A DNA stretch of 64,000 nt from positions 1,798,001 through 1,862,000 of the forward strand of contig NC_018386.1 of the NCBI RefSeq assembly GCF_000208865.1, read 5' to 3'. This DNA is from Neospora caninum Liverpool (lineage: Eukaryota > Apicomplexa > Conoidasida > Eucoccidiorida > Sarcocystidae). The position numbers were made by a program, and so were the translations under genes. Below, one piece after another: positions 1 through 11,437 of this stretch. Under the pieces are notes generated by a model. That model saw nothing but the letters and a program-made list of their open reading frames with translations. It had not been told where the DNA came from and did not search any database. Within the stretch, counting starts at the first letter, position 1. Each line of letters starts with the position of its first letter.

Positions 1-2
1 CG

Positions 3-3000
3 GGGGCGACCAGTCGCCTCGCAGGGGTTCGCCTGAATCGCCGCCGCATGCAGCAGGCCGCGCGCGTGCTGGAGGAGTTTGGGAAGTTGTCGCGGAAACT
101 GGAGGCGCAGACGCGCGAGCGGGAGCTCATGCGCGCCTTCTCGCGCGTGCTGCTCACGCAGGCCAAGCAAGAACTCTGCGGACGGGAACCGGCGACGCAG
201 AACGCAGCGACTGCCGGCCTCGTGAGGCGATGCATCACGCGGTTTCTGCATGACTCTCACCGCGCTGGGTTGCGCCTCTCTACCTCAGACGCGCTGCTCC
301 TCCCCTCGCTGTCCCTTCTCTTTCACCTGCAAGTTGAACACCATGTTGAGGCCGGTTCGCTCAGAGACGCGCGCAGCGCGGACCGTCTCCGGGGGGGCAG
401 CCACGCAGGTGGGCGAGAAGAGAAAGAGCCGGGGACTGAGCGGCGGCCAGACCCTGTGCGAGAGCGAGGAGCTGCCGGCGAGTTCGACGCAAAAGACGCG
501 CCGTATGTGGGGCCGGTGGGGGTGATCAAAGACCTCCAGAAACTGCTGTTGCTGCCGCCCGAGAGCTGGGAGCGGCACTTGGCGTCGCTGTCTCTGGTGC
601 GGCTGCTCCAACTCCTCAAAGTGTCGGGACGCCATTACGCGAAGGTTCGGTCGTTCCTGAGACAAAACGCGGCCCTCCTTCTACCTGCCGCGAGAGACCA
701 GGGGCGACTCGCAGGGCGAGAACGCAGCCTGCAGAGAGCGGAGGCCGCCCGTTTCGCGGATCCGAGGGACAACGAGGGAGTCGACGAAGGCGCGCAGGCA
801 GACGCGCCGAAACGGGGAAGGCGGAAGTGGGGGCGTTTTTCTTTTTCGCCTTTGCGAGCAGAGAAAAGTGCGCTGGAGGCACCCTCGGAGGAAGGCGAGC
901 AGATCGCGAGGGCGGAAGGAGGAGAGAGAGAAGAGAATGGAGAAGAAAAACAGGTCCAGGACGGACCAGGCGAAGCGTCAGACGGCCAGGAAGGAGACAC
1001 AGAGACAGACGTTTCGTCGCAGAAGAGCGAACGGGGCAAACACCAGAAAGACGGCGAGAGCCGCGAATGCACGGAGAAGGAGAAGACGAAGCGTCGCACC
1101 GCGCTGTCGACGATCCCAGGGAGCGAAGGGCGACAACGTGAGTGGGAATCGGCTGCAGCTTCCGTCCCTCCACGCGAGTTCCCTGTTTCGTTCACTCGAG
1201 GAGATTCCAGTGTAAATACACTCAACGATCTCTCCTTCCTCTCTCTCGCGGTATCTTCAGATGGACGCCTGGATGCCTTTCTTCTCACGCTGCTTCGAGT
1301 CATTCTTCTGCAACTCCGTCGACTTCCTACATCTTCGTCTCGTTCTCGTTTTGACTCCTCTCCTCCCCGCAACGCTAGTCCTTCCTCCTCCACTTCCTTC
1401 CCTTCTTCGTCGCCTTTCTCCTTTGCGTCTCATGACTCGCTTGCGGCCTCGGCGCCTTCGCCTTCGTCCTGCGCTTCGCCTCTGTGCCTCGCCGCCGCCC
1501 CGGCGGTCTTCCAGAGCGCGGCGCAGTCAGCTGCGCTGGGGGTCGGGCTGCTGCATGCATTGGCGGTCTTGGGCGAGCAGCTAAGGGCGCTGAAGACCGG
1601 CCAGGCGCAGCTTAGCGAGGCGAGGCGAAGAGCTGCCTTGCTGCGACACGCAGTGCAACTTGCGGGCGAGGACGTGATCCAGATACTCCTGTCCGGAGAG
1701 CGACTCCAGAAACTGTCTCTGCTTCACTTCCTGCGTCTCGCCGTCGCCACCAACTGTCTCTTTCTGTCTCCGTTCGGTCGGCCTGCATGCGTCTCGTGGC
1801 GTGAGTCGTCGCGCGCAACGCTTCCCTCAGAGGAACAGGCAAACTGCGAGGAAGACAGTCCGCGTGAGGCGTCGGGTGCACGACGGGGAGTTTGCGCCGG
1901 AGAGGAACGGACACAGAGAGAAGACGAATCCGCATTTTCGCGCGGTCCCTCGCCAGAAGCACACGGAGGCCCGGCCGTCGGGGCGCCTCGTTTGCCATCT
2001 CTTTTGTCGCCGTTGGTGCACAGACACCTTCTCGCTGTGGCGGTTACCGCCGGAACGCTTTTGCGGCCAAACGCAAGACAGGAGCAGTCGAGAGGGATTT
2101 CGCCGGCGTCGACAGAAAGGTGTGAAGGCGGAAAAGATGGGGAACTTCGCGGGGTGTGCAGGGAAAACGCCCAGGCCTCTCCGGGGCGTGGACGGGAAGG
2201 GGAGACACTCGGGGGAAAGTCGACGGGAAGGTCAGACAGCGCCGGGCGTTTCCTGGGACGGGGCAGAGACCGAATACAAGAGGAAGGGATTCGAGGAGAG
2301 CGAGAGACGCTCGAGCATTTTGCGGTGGCAACAAAGGAGGGCAAAGAAAGACCCGAGATGCCGTACGCTTGTGCGTTGCCCGCGACGGCCATTGCGCCTC
2401 TCACGCGATGCTTCGCTGAGGTGTACAGACACCTCAGCGACCTGCCTGTACATCCGAGATCCGGCGGTGTCTTCTCGGTGGGAAGGGTGGGAGAGACGTG
2501 TGCGAACGAGTCACGTTCCGCTCATCTCTTGAGTTCTTCTCGCGGCCATTTCGACACAAACAGACAGAGCCCCGTAGCCCTGACTGAAGCACCACACAGA
2601 AGCCCCGACGGCCCCGTGTCGTCGCTCTACGACGAAAGAGAAATCGACATGGTCCTGGCGCTTCGGGAAGCGTACGAGGAAAACCTTCTGCTCCTTGCAG
2701 CAGCGGCTGTCCGAGCGCACTCGCACCTCGCTAAGGGCCGTCACTGGCGAGTCATAGGTGAGTGCTTGCTCCACGTTGTGATTATCTTGCCCCGTCCGTT
2801 TTTGGTTTTTCGGGGCTCCCGATGAAGCTGCCAAAGACTCTCGCCTCGTCGGCGTTTGAAACTGAAACGCCGACACGTGATGGGCCGGTCACAAACGTTC
2901 TTCTCGTCCCCTGGCCTTTCTCAACTGGGTTTTGTCTTCGAAGCCGCCCTGGCCCTCGTCGAGGCTGACGTCTCAGCCGGCCTTTACTGCAGCAGTGGTA

Positions 3001-4583
3001 GTTGCCTGTTCGTGCGTTCCAGGATCTCTGAGACCGACCCACGGGGATTCTCTTCTCTCTCTCTGTACCTGTATGTGTTTCCATCTAATGTAGATGCACG
3101 CGTGGTTGTCTTAGTGCTCACTTCCTAGTGCTCTCTGCTGTCGAGACGCTGAACCTGAAACACGATTCCGTTCGCTCGTCTCTGCGCTGTGGTGTGGTCC
3201 GCAGGCCAGGCGCTTCTCTTCAGTGTCTGTACACCTGCATTCCTGCCTTTCTTCGACGTGGCGCTTCCGCTTCCTCGTGGAATTTCGGGGTTCCAAACGC
3301 GAGGCGCGACAGAAGGACAAGGCCCCGCAGCACCGCTCCACGACGTGGAAGCGGCGGTGTCGGAGCTGCATCTCTTTCTTCGATATCTTTTGCGCTGTTA
3401 TGTCACGCCAAGCACCGCTTCTGCGCTGCCGCCCTCCCCCGACCGTCTTTCCGTTCCTCCGCCTTCGTCCACTTCTGCCCGAATGCTCCCTGGCTTGCCG
3501 TCTTCCGGCGTCGCAGTTCTCCAGGCGGCTGTGGCCCGAGCGACTAGCCGCCCTGTCGCTTGGTCTGGTGGTTGCTCCGACGCTTCACCTGCGCTGCCAC
3601 GTCGCCTGCACAGAGACAAGGAGAGTAACAGTTCCTTCCCGGCCGAGGCGGAGAGGAACTGCATGCAGGAGGCTGCTACGAGCGGACGGTCAGGGGAGAC
3701 AGGCCAGGCGCGCGAGGAGCGGGGCCGCAGAAAGAGGGGGGGGCGGGAAGATTTGGAGACCGTTTTGTCTCCGGGAAAAAGAGGGCCAGAGCGAGAGACA
3801 AAACGAGAGATGTGCGCGGTTGCGAGGAATGAAGAGCTGGCGACGCAGATTCTCGAACGCCTCATGCGACGCGTTGTAGCAACAGGGTTAGAACAGCGAG
3901 AGTTAGAGGGGCAGAGGCGGAGCAACGGCGCTTTGGGCCGAGAGGAGCGGATGCAGCCGAAACTGGAACACGAAAAAGTGGAGACGAACGCCGCGAGAGA
4001 GTACCCCCAACGCGAGGAAACACGAGGACTTCAGAGACGAGACATGTACCTCCAAACCTTGAGGCTGCTCGGCGAAGAGGTGAGAAAGAATAGAGAGTGT
4101 GTGCTGACTGTGCCTCAGAGGAGAGGCGTGTTCGACTTTTTCGGGGCGTGGGCAGTTTTAAGAAGCGACGAACAGAAAGATCGAAATTGTTTGCTCGCAG
4201 AAGGTCCGTTCCGACCCTGGGAAAACTCCGCTGGTTTTGTTTCTTTCGAGTGTGTGCACCTGTCGGTTGAGATGCTTCCGCTCATGTAGAGGCATCTCTG
4301 TTTCCGCTTTTTCGGATGCATGTTACGCTTTTCCTGTATAGCTGCAAAGACGCTTCCGAGAAAACGCAGTGCCCGCCCCGTCTTGTTGAAAGTTAAATGT
4401 TTTGTAGCTGCGCTTTTTGCTTGTGGATTTTGTGTCTTTCCCTAGAGCGACGCGAATCTTCTCGGTGGAAGCCTCGCACGGGCGGGGCGCACGGCGCCTC
4501 CCTGCGAGGATACTGAACGGTTCCTGGAGCTTAAAAGAAAGACAGTTCGAACCCTTCTGCATCTTTCTCTGGAGGAGTCCCCT
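3..4583 (+). CDS. Large unrecognised protein, 5' partial, at least three exons
   Basis: I do not recognise this protein. The frame is open from base 3 with no stop before the first ATG (48), so the start may lie outside the window. Exons that join in phase are 3-2757, 3205-4079 and 4446-4583. The first ends in a phase-1 GTGAG donor, and the second begins after TCCGCAG and ends at GAAGAG/GTGAGA. Helical Leu-rich blocks (near bases 48-330, 500-690, 1510-1800 and 2630-2750) alternate with disordered Ser/Glu/Arg-rich linkers. The blocks recall helical-repeat proteins, but I see no RAP domain or other diagnostic motif. Exon 3 (about 46 residues, beginning SDANLLGG) has a weak donor at 4584, so the gene beyond it is uncertain. 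It converges on the minus-strand RNA-binding gene downstream. Confidence 0.6.
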
Positions 4584-5108
4584 GTTGATCACTGACACGT
4601 ATTGCCTGTCACCTTGCTTTCCTTTGTCAGCCGCGTTTGCCGTCTCTGCCGCGCCTTCGTTTCGTCTCTCCGCAGTTCTTCTCTCAGATGCAGCTCGTTT
4701 CGCTTTGTTCCACCCACCGCGTTTCGCGTTTTTTCTCGAGGTTCCCCTCTTGCTGGATTGGAAGTTTTCCACGTGCCGCCCCGCAGTTCGCCTTCTTGTC
4801 AAAAACACACTTCTCTATTCGACTCGGGGCCTCGTCTCTTTTTCCGCTCCGTGCCCGTGTCGCGTTTTCCTGGAGATGCCTAGCAAAGGCGCGCCTCCTC
4901 CGTTCTCGCTGGCGGACTTCCAAGATTGCGAGACAAAGTTTTTTCGTTTCCTTTCTCACGCCTTCTCACAGGCAGGGGCGAAGACACCCGCCAACTAACT
5001 AATCACGTTTCATAAATACAATAGTGAAAGCTCCGTTCGCGGTCGAAAAGATCTCGTGAAGCGCCTGTGCGGCTGCAGTCTAAAGCACGCCTGTCTCTCT
5101 GCATGCAG

Positions 5109-6235
5109 AAACGTGTGGCAGTCACCAGGAAGCCCCTGAAGAAGCGAATCGGAGAGGCAGCGTTCCAGCAGATCCTGCGCGGCAAAAGAACGAGAAAGAC
5201 CGAGAGACCATCGTCCCTGTCTCTGAGGAATAAGTTGGCAAGTGAGAGGCGCGTTCGCCTTTTTGAGAGCGACACCACAGACTCGGTCCAGCCTTCACTC
5301 CGAGTGTCCGTACACCGGAAGGCCCCGGAGAGAGGCGCGCAGGCCGTTCAGCGAGTTCCGTCGCCGATGTCGCCTTTGCCGTCTTCGAACACCCAAGGAT
5401 TTTGCGAAACGAACTCTCGATGTACGTGCACGAGTCTCTCTCGCGACGAAACTCCCAGACGGTGTATGCTGGCGACAGCGCGCGGGGGCCAGAGAGGAGA
5501 GACAGTCCGCGAGACAGGAGACACAAAGTGACAAAGAGAAAAGGACGGAAAATTGCGTTTCTAAAGTGTGCTACGGTGACTACAAACCTAGGTCGACTCC
5601 CCCAAGAAAAAGGTCGAAAACGCGAGAGCAAAACGGTGGATGTGCCTCCGCCGAAATATCACAACCTTCCAGACTCAAAAACAGTCGCAGGCAAGACGCG
5701 ACAACAAAGCGAGCGTGGCACTCTGGCCACACTTTGCGTCAAATCGCACAACACAAAAACAGGCTGCCAGAGGGAGTCTCCCGCAAGGACGAGACTTTCC
5801 ACGTGTGCATGCATCCTTGGGAATCGAGCGACCAATCTCCAGGGGGGTTCTCTCTTGCACCACGTCGTCGCTCAGACGGGGGACGACTGTTCCACAGTGC
5901 AGGTCAAGGACAAGGCAGCACACGAAGAGACGCTGGACCCTCGAGTCCCTCCTCTGTTTATCCACCTTCCGTTTTAGCAGACGTGCATAGACACGTTGAT
6001 ACGATAGGCCATTCGGTGAGAAAACAGCCCAAACCGCGTTTTGCGCGCCCTTGAGAGAGCGACGGAGACTCCTGCAGACGAAGCGCGTTCTCGTTCCTTG
6101 TTGCAGCAACTAGCAAGGGAGTCAGGTGCTACGTTGAGTCCACGAATGCGGGAAAACGCGTCCTTCTGGAAGGCTCTCGAAGGCGTCGAGCCCGAAGAAG
6201 CAGTGACACTAGCGTTGTCGAATGCGTCCACATGA
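5109..6235 (+). CDS. Possible 3' exons of the upstream large gene
   Basis: Two stretches read like coding sequence in the right phase to continue the preceding gene. The first follows a CATGCAG acceptor at 5109 and encodes a basic segment (KRVAVTRKPLKKRIGEAAF and onward) up to a possible donor at 5242. The second, from about 6028 to the stop at 6233-6235, encodes a helical, acidic tail ending EEAVTLALSNAST. The joining exon between 5242 and 6028 could not be settled, because all three plus frames stay open for long distances there. It may instead be a separate small gene or partly untranslated sequence. Stopping at 6235 would leave 341 bp before the convergent gene's stop codon. Confidence 0.3.
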
Positions 6236-6576
6236 AGTCGCGCTTCAGGGTCGAGTCTCACGGAAACTCAAAACCTACCACGTGGCTTCGAGACACGCAC
6301 ACACGCCGTCCGACGCTTCTCTGCGTCTTCGCTTCCTGCCGCACAAAGCCCGGGTGTGTGTGTGTGTGTGTGGACACACGGGCCGCGCGGGGCTTCGCAC
6401 CTGCTAGAAAGATGTTCGCGAAAGCGAGAAGCGAGGCTCTCGAAGGGAGGAACCTCAGCGGGAGCAGAAAAAACGGATGAAGTGCCCCGTTGAAGACGCG
6501 AAACTTCAGCGGAAACGAAACAGAAAAGAGTGAATTTTCCGCTCTCTCTTTCCGTATATCTCGGGCCCCGCGCGCC
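6236..6576. other. Convergent intergenic spacer with GT microsatellite
   Basis: The interval lies between the presumed end of the plus-strand gene and the stop codon of the minus-strand CELF-like gene. It holds a (GT)n run at 6355-6372. I see no coding signal. It presumably contains both 3' UTRs. Confidence 0.5.
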
Positions 6577-9500
6577 TCAGTACGGCCGCCTGCTCGGGCG
6601 CGGGCGCTTGTCCGCCTCCAGGTACTCCGCTACCTGCGCCTGCATCGCTGCATGCGCAGAAGCACCGACGCGGTTCAGAAGAGAAACATTAGGCGTGGCA
6701 GAGATGTCACACAGACTGTTTCCACGAGAAAAACCCGGTGAAACTTTCCTGAAGAGTTACAGCGACCTTTTGTATCTGGTGCATGTGGGAAGCTTTTCGC
6801 TGTGCGGGATCGACGCTCGAAACCCACGCTCTAAATGGGATGCCAGCAGGCTTGGGGTCAGGCACTCCACCAGGTGAGAAAGGCGCATTTCTGGATGAAA
6901 AACTGGAGAGAGACGTTCCAAGGGGACAAGGGAAAAGACGCCAGACAGTCTTTTTGCCGAAAACGGTGAAGTTCCTACAGCGCCATGGCGCTTCTTCCGC
7001 TCCGTCTCCAGTCACGGTACAGGAACACGGACGCGAAAAACGGGAAGACGAAGCAGCCAGAGTGGTCGGACGCAGAGAGGACGGATAGCGGGAGGAGACC
7101 GTTCGCGTTCGGGTTCAGGGATTCGCAGTTTTTGCTACTCCCTTGACGAAAACCAGAACAGCGAGACACCGCAAAACAGCACGGCCAAGTGCCGAGCGCT
7201 CGACGGAAAAGCACACAGGATCGAGACAAGAACGTAGGGAAGACGCAGAGACGAACAGAGAGAACACAGAAAAGGAAGAAAGCTTAGGATGCACGTCATT
7301 TGATTACCTGCAGTGAGGTAGTTTTCCTCTCCTTTTTTGAGGAAGACTCGCATAAACCGTCCACCACAGCTGAATCCGTTCATGCCGCGTATCGCATTCA
7401 CTGCCTGCGGCGCCGGCAGAAAACGAAGGAAAGACATCAACAAACGCCGTCGGTGAGACGCTGGGACACCTGCAGATCTTGGAGACGGTCCCGTACGCGT
7501 CACCGACTGTTTATTCTCTCGTTTCGAAGCGCTCGTGTGAGGAAACACGTCCAAAGACACAATTCGAAGACGCGGATTCGCATCCCCCCAAAAAACTAAA
7601 TCTCCTTCTCTTTTTTGCGCCACAGGCGCAAGAAGACCACCGTTGCAAGCTTCCCGGCCGCACGGAGTTGCCTTTGTGAATCGCAAACGGAATGCGTTTG
7701 GCGAAGCACACCCCCCCCCCCCCCGGCCTCCCCCCTCTGTTGCCTCAGCAATAGCGTGAGAGGAGCGGAACGGTCGCATGCTAAGAGAGGTTCGTACATC
7801 CTCTTTAACGGTATTCCATGTCTCTACAGGTTCTTCATCTTGCTGAAGTGTCTGGGTTGTGTTCCTGGCGAGTATTATGCTGCGCGCCCTCCCGTTCGCG
7901 CCCCGGTCCGTGCCACGTTTCTTTTCGCTCACCGCTTGCGGGTTGTCGAAGGAGACGAACCCGAAGCCTCGACTGTTTCCCTCCATGCCTCTTTGAATGC
8001 GCGCCGACAAAATGTTGCCAAAGTGTTGAAAGTGCTGAATGAGATCGATATCGTTCCACTCGTAAGAAAGATTCGCCACGAAGACATTGCTGCCTGAGAG
8101 AGAGCAGAGAGAAGACGCTATTTCCGCCCGTAACTACGCGCCTGTGACTCAGTCCCCTTACAACCAGGAAAGGCCTCAGGGTGCCTCTGGCGAGGTATCA
8201 GGCGCATATTCTCTCACGTTTATTCACGGGCAAAAGACGGGAAAAGGATGCATCAACTGCTGCTCACGAAGGGAGAAAGGCGGGAGGAGAGTAGAACACA
8301 GAACGGCGAGAGGACGCAACGATGCAGCCGCAAAAGACGCAAGAGCGAAAAAAAAACACATCTCCCGAGAAACCGTTTTCCTGTTTGAAATATACGCCCA
8401 GCAACGACACGAGAAACAGAAGCACAGCCCGTGGAGGGCTGTTGCACGAAGAACGTTCAGATCTTTTCTTTCGCGGTTTTTACCAGGAGGACCGAAGCGC
8501 GTCGCCGCGTGATTCATCATGCCCACGCAAGAACGCGGAGCGACGGCGGCCGGCTTTTCAAAGTCTGCAGGTTTCTCCCACTGAGTGACGCCTGAAAAGC
8601 GCATGCGGAGAAAATCGACAAAACTCCCGAGATTCCACTCTGGAGATTTTCGGACATGCTCGTCGGTCAAGAAACAAAGGTCCACGCACATGGCCCGAGC
8701 ACACACTTTCCGATTTCTTGACGGTCGCGAGACAAAAAACGAGCTTGGCCCAGCAGATCCGCCACGTAAAACGCGACACAGTCACGCCGAGAAGCGTGAC
8801 TGCATGCAACTCTGATAAAACGGAACTCGCATGTACACGTACATATATATATATATATATATGTATACGCATGCATCGATCGTTATTTCTCCATATGTGA
8901 ATTTATGGAAGTAGAAAGTTTTAGGCCGTGGGCCGTCGGGTCCGTGAGGCGCACGTTCGTTCGGAACAGCTGATATCGGCAGTCGCATTGCGCCTCGGTG
9001 TGCGAGGCTTGCATGCGTTTCCTTCCAGTGACGTGCGCCTCCCGCGGCTGACTGTCGAAATCCAAATGTTTGCGAGACGCGAAGGCGAGGCTTTTTGCAG
9101 AAAAGACGTACCCGTGACGGTGTTGTAGTAGTAGGCGTGGCCTTCAGGAGTGAAGTATTCTTGCCATTCTGCGGAGAAGAGACACCGGACAGGCCGGGGC
9201 GAGGGTGAAAAGGGAAAGGCGACACAGGGAATTATTTACCCCCCCTTGGCAACGAGAAGGGGAGAGAGAACGAAACGCCGTATGGTAGACAGAACCAGGA
9301 TGAAGGGAAAGTAGACGTGTTGCGAGACAAGAGGGGAAGACACGAGTCGAAGACAAGAGTGGAAAGACGGGCTGCACGAAAAAGGCGCTACGTGGACAGC
9401 GACAACTCAACGAAGACAGGACGAAAGACGCAACAGATCTCGGCCCGAAAGAGCCGGAAAGAAAGGCGGTCTGAGGTCGCTCCAGCAGCGGCGAAGAAGA

Positions 9501-11437
9501 CAAGGATCGGAAAGTGAATTTCGAAAAGAGGGGCGAATGCGTTAGAGCCACAACGCGAATCACGAGCACGACAACGCAGCCGGAACCCCCCGACACGCAG
9601 CACGGAAATCCGGCGCCACGGGAGAGGTTCGACAACTGAGCAGCCTCTCAGAGCACCACCAAGACGCGGATTTCCCCAAAGGGAAGGCCTGCGACGTGCG
9701 GGCCAGCAAGCGCGACGAAGGTGAAACTGTTCACAGGCGAAGGCCGACCGACTCGGGGAAGAGTTGCGGCGCAAACACAGACACCCTGACAAAAAACTAA
9801 AGGTGGGTGCGAAGGTCACTCTTGGTCTGGGTCAGCGGACCCACCTGAAAGCCTCGTTTTTCTCGCCTGGGCGGAACGGGGAAACGGAGAGAGTCGCGTT
9901 TCCTGACGCGCTTTTCCGTGTCGTCGATTCGCTGTGTCCCCCGTCCACGCGACCGGCCGAGAAGCGGCGTGTTTTGCGCGTTCTCTCACCTGATTGAGCA
10001 GTCGAAGTCGCCGCAGGTTTGTTCTGGAAAGTGGACGAATTTGAGCTTGGCTTCTGGTTCGCGAACCGCACCTCCAGCGCCGGTCCAGAATCGTCCTGCT
10101 GTGACACGGGAAGAGAAAGAGACACGGAGACACACGCCGGCGAATTGAAAAGCAAAGGTTCCTTCGTCGCGGAAACGCGAGCAGAGAGGGCTCCGGTCCC
10201 TTGGCTGTTTTTTGGCCCCCCTCGCGGACTTAGCTCCGCCTCAAAACCTCAACCATCTCTTTGAATATGGGGATCGAGATGGCCCGACGGCTCGACCCTG
10301 AGCACCGTTACATCCCTTAACTCATACACAGGACCAAATCTTCCTTGAGCGACTCAAACTGCCCTCGGTTGCGTTCACGACAGGCAGCTCAGGAAACACG
10401 AAAGACAAGCGGGGATTCGCACGCGCCGAGAGTGACACGACCTGACTGACGGTTGGCCTGTGCGCCTTCTCGTTGCCCTTTTCGTGAGGGGATTTGTCTC
10501 TCGACAGAGAAAGGCTTGCCTTTACGTTTTTTTATCCAGCGCCGTTTTTTCCGATTCTTGACAAACACCTTTCTCTCTTCCTTTTCCCTCACAGAAAAAG
10601 GCCGCTTTTCATTCAAGGCTTCGATGGCGTTCTGCGCGTCGTAAACCGTCTCGTAGGTGACGAACGCCCAGCCGCGGTCGCCGGCCGTCTGATCCTTCAT
10701 GTAAAACAACGCGGTAACTGTGCCGTGCTCTTCGGCCTTCTTCCGCAGCTCTTCCTGCACAACACCGCTCTCGGCGATCTTCCTTTGAAAAACGAAGTCT
10801 GACCACGGCGCGGGATCGCAAACGCCTGACCTCGAAACGCCAAAACATCTCCACTTTTGGAGGGAAACGCCCCAGTCGAGAGCGCCCCAGTAGCGGTACG
10901 AATTTGCATCTGTCAAACAATGCACTTTACCTATTTATACATATTTTATTTATATACGTGAAATCGGCACATTTGAATCTGTTTCATTTATTTCTGTTAA
11001 CTCGGAAGAAACATGTTCAGGAAAGGCAACTCGAAGCAAGTCCCACTGAAACAAGTGGACAGCACAGAACCTCCGTCCAGGGACTGGCTTCGCGCCGACC
11101 TTCCGCCTTTCTACAGAAACAGTTGAAGGAGTTTCTGCCCACCCGAGCAGCCTTTCCGTTCTGACGCTGCACGTCCTTTCTGTTCGCGACACCCGCGCGA
11201 CAGATTTATCCACATTTTTTCGGGACAGCCTGTACAGTGGGGCGAGGGGGGAGGGGGGGGGGGGAGAACTGGCGGCTTCTAATGAGAATTTCAGGAGAGT
11301 AAAGATGGGGTAAAGCTGCTTCGTTTCGTGCGCGAACGGCACCTTACTCTTGCTTGTAGAAGGGACGGACAACGCCTTACCTCCGTGACGGTGTGAGGAA
11401 TGCTTCCCACAAAAATTTTCTTTGTGATTTTCTCCAT
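6577..11437 (-). CDS. CELF/FCA-like RNA-binding protein, RRM-WW-RRM, 8 exons
   Basis: Exons 11381-11437, 10593-10754, 9990-10098, 9112-9168, 8484-8591, 7933-8093, 7308-7404 and 6577-6647 join in phase to 822 nt (273 aa). RRM1 has RNP2 IFVGSI (8-13) and RNP1 RGWAFVTY (46-53), split over three exons. A WW domain follows, with W111, the Tyr trio 122-124, W133 and P136, interrupted by an intron at Gly129. The last RRM has VFVANL (168-173), RGFGFVSF (206-213) and a MNGF segment. The protein ends RPSRRPY, like the C-terminus of CELF proteins. By family it should bind U/G-rich RNA and act in splicing, stability or translation, with the WW domain binding proline-rich partners. CELF proteins normally have three RRMs and plant FCA has RRM-RRM-WW, so this order is unusual. 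The start is the ATG just before RRM1; the frame is also open upstream. Exon 3 begins at a tandem CAGCAG acceptor. Confidence 0.85.
7711..7724. repeat. Poly-C tract in CELF-like gene intron
   Basis: A run of 14 C follows GCACA inside the intron between the exons ending at 7933 and starting at 7404. No function is inferred. Confidence 0.8.
8841..8862. repeat. TA microsatellite in intron
   Basis: An (AT)n run of about 22 bp lies in the CELF-like gene intron between the two halves of the WW domain. Confidence 0.85.
10279..10355 (+). repeat. Dispersed 77-bp element, copy 1 (intronic)
   Basis: This 77-bp stretch matches the reverse complement of 33437-33513 at 71 of 77 positions by eye, in an intron of the CELF-like gene. 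The match falls off sharply on both sides. I do not recognise the element and see no tRNA-like boxes or long ORF. Small fragments of mitochondrial DNA in the nucleus are common in these parasites and are one possible source, but I could not test that. Confidence 0.7.

Noticed and set aside
9169..9989. A hidden third RRM between RRM1 and the WW domain
   Set aside because: No RNP1 or RNP2-like motif in any minus-strand frame, and the flanking exons already join in phase.
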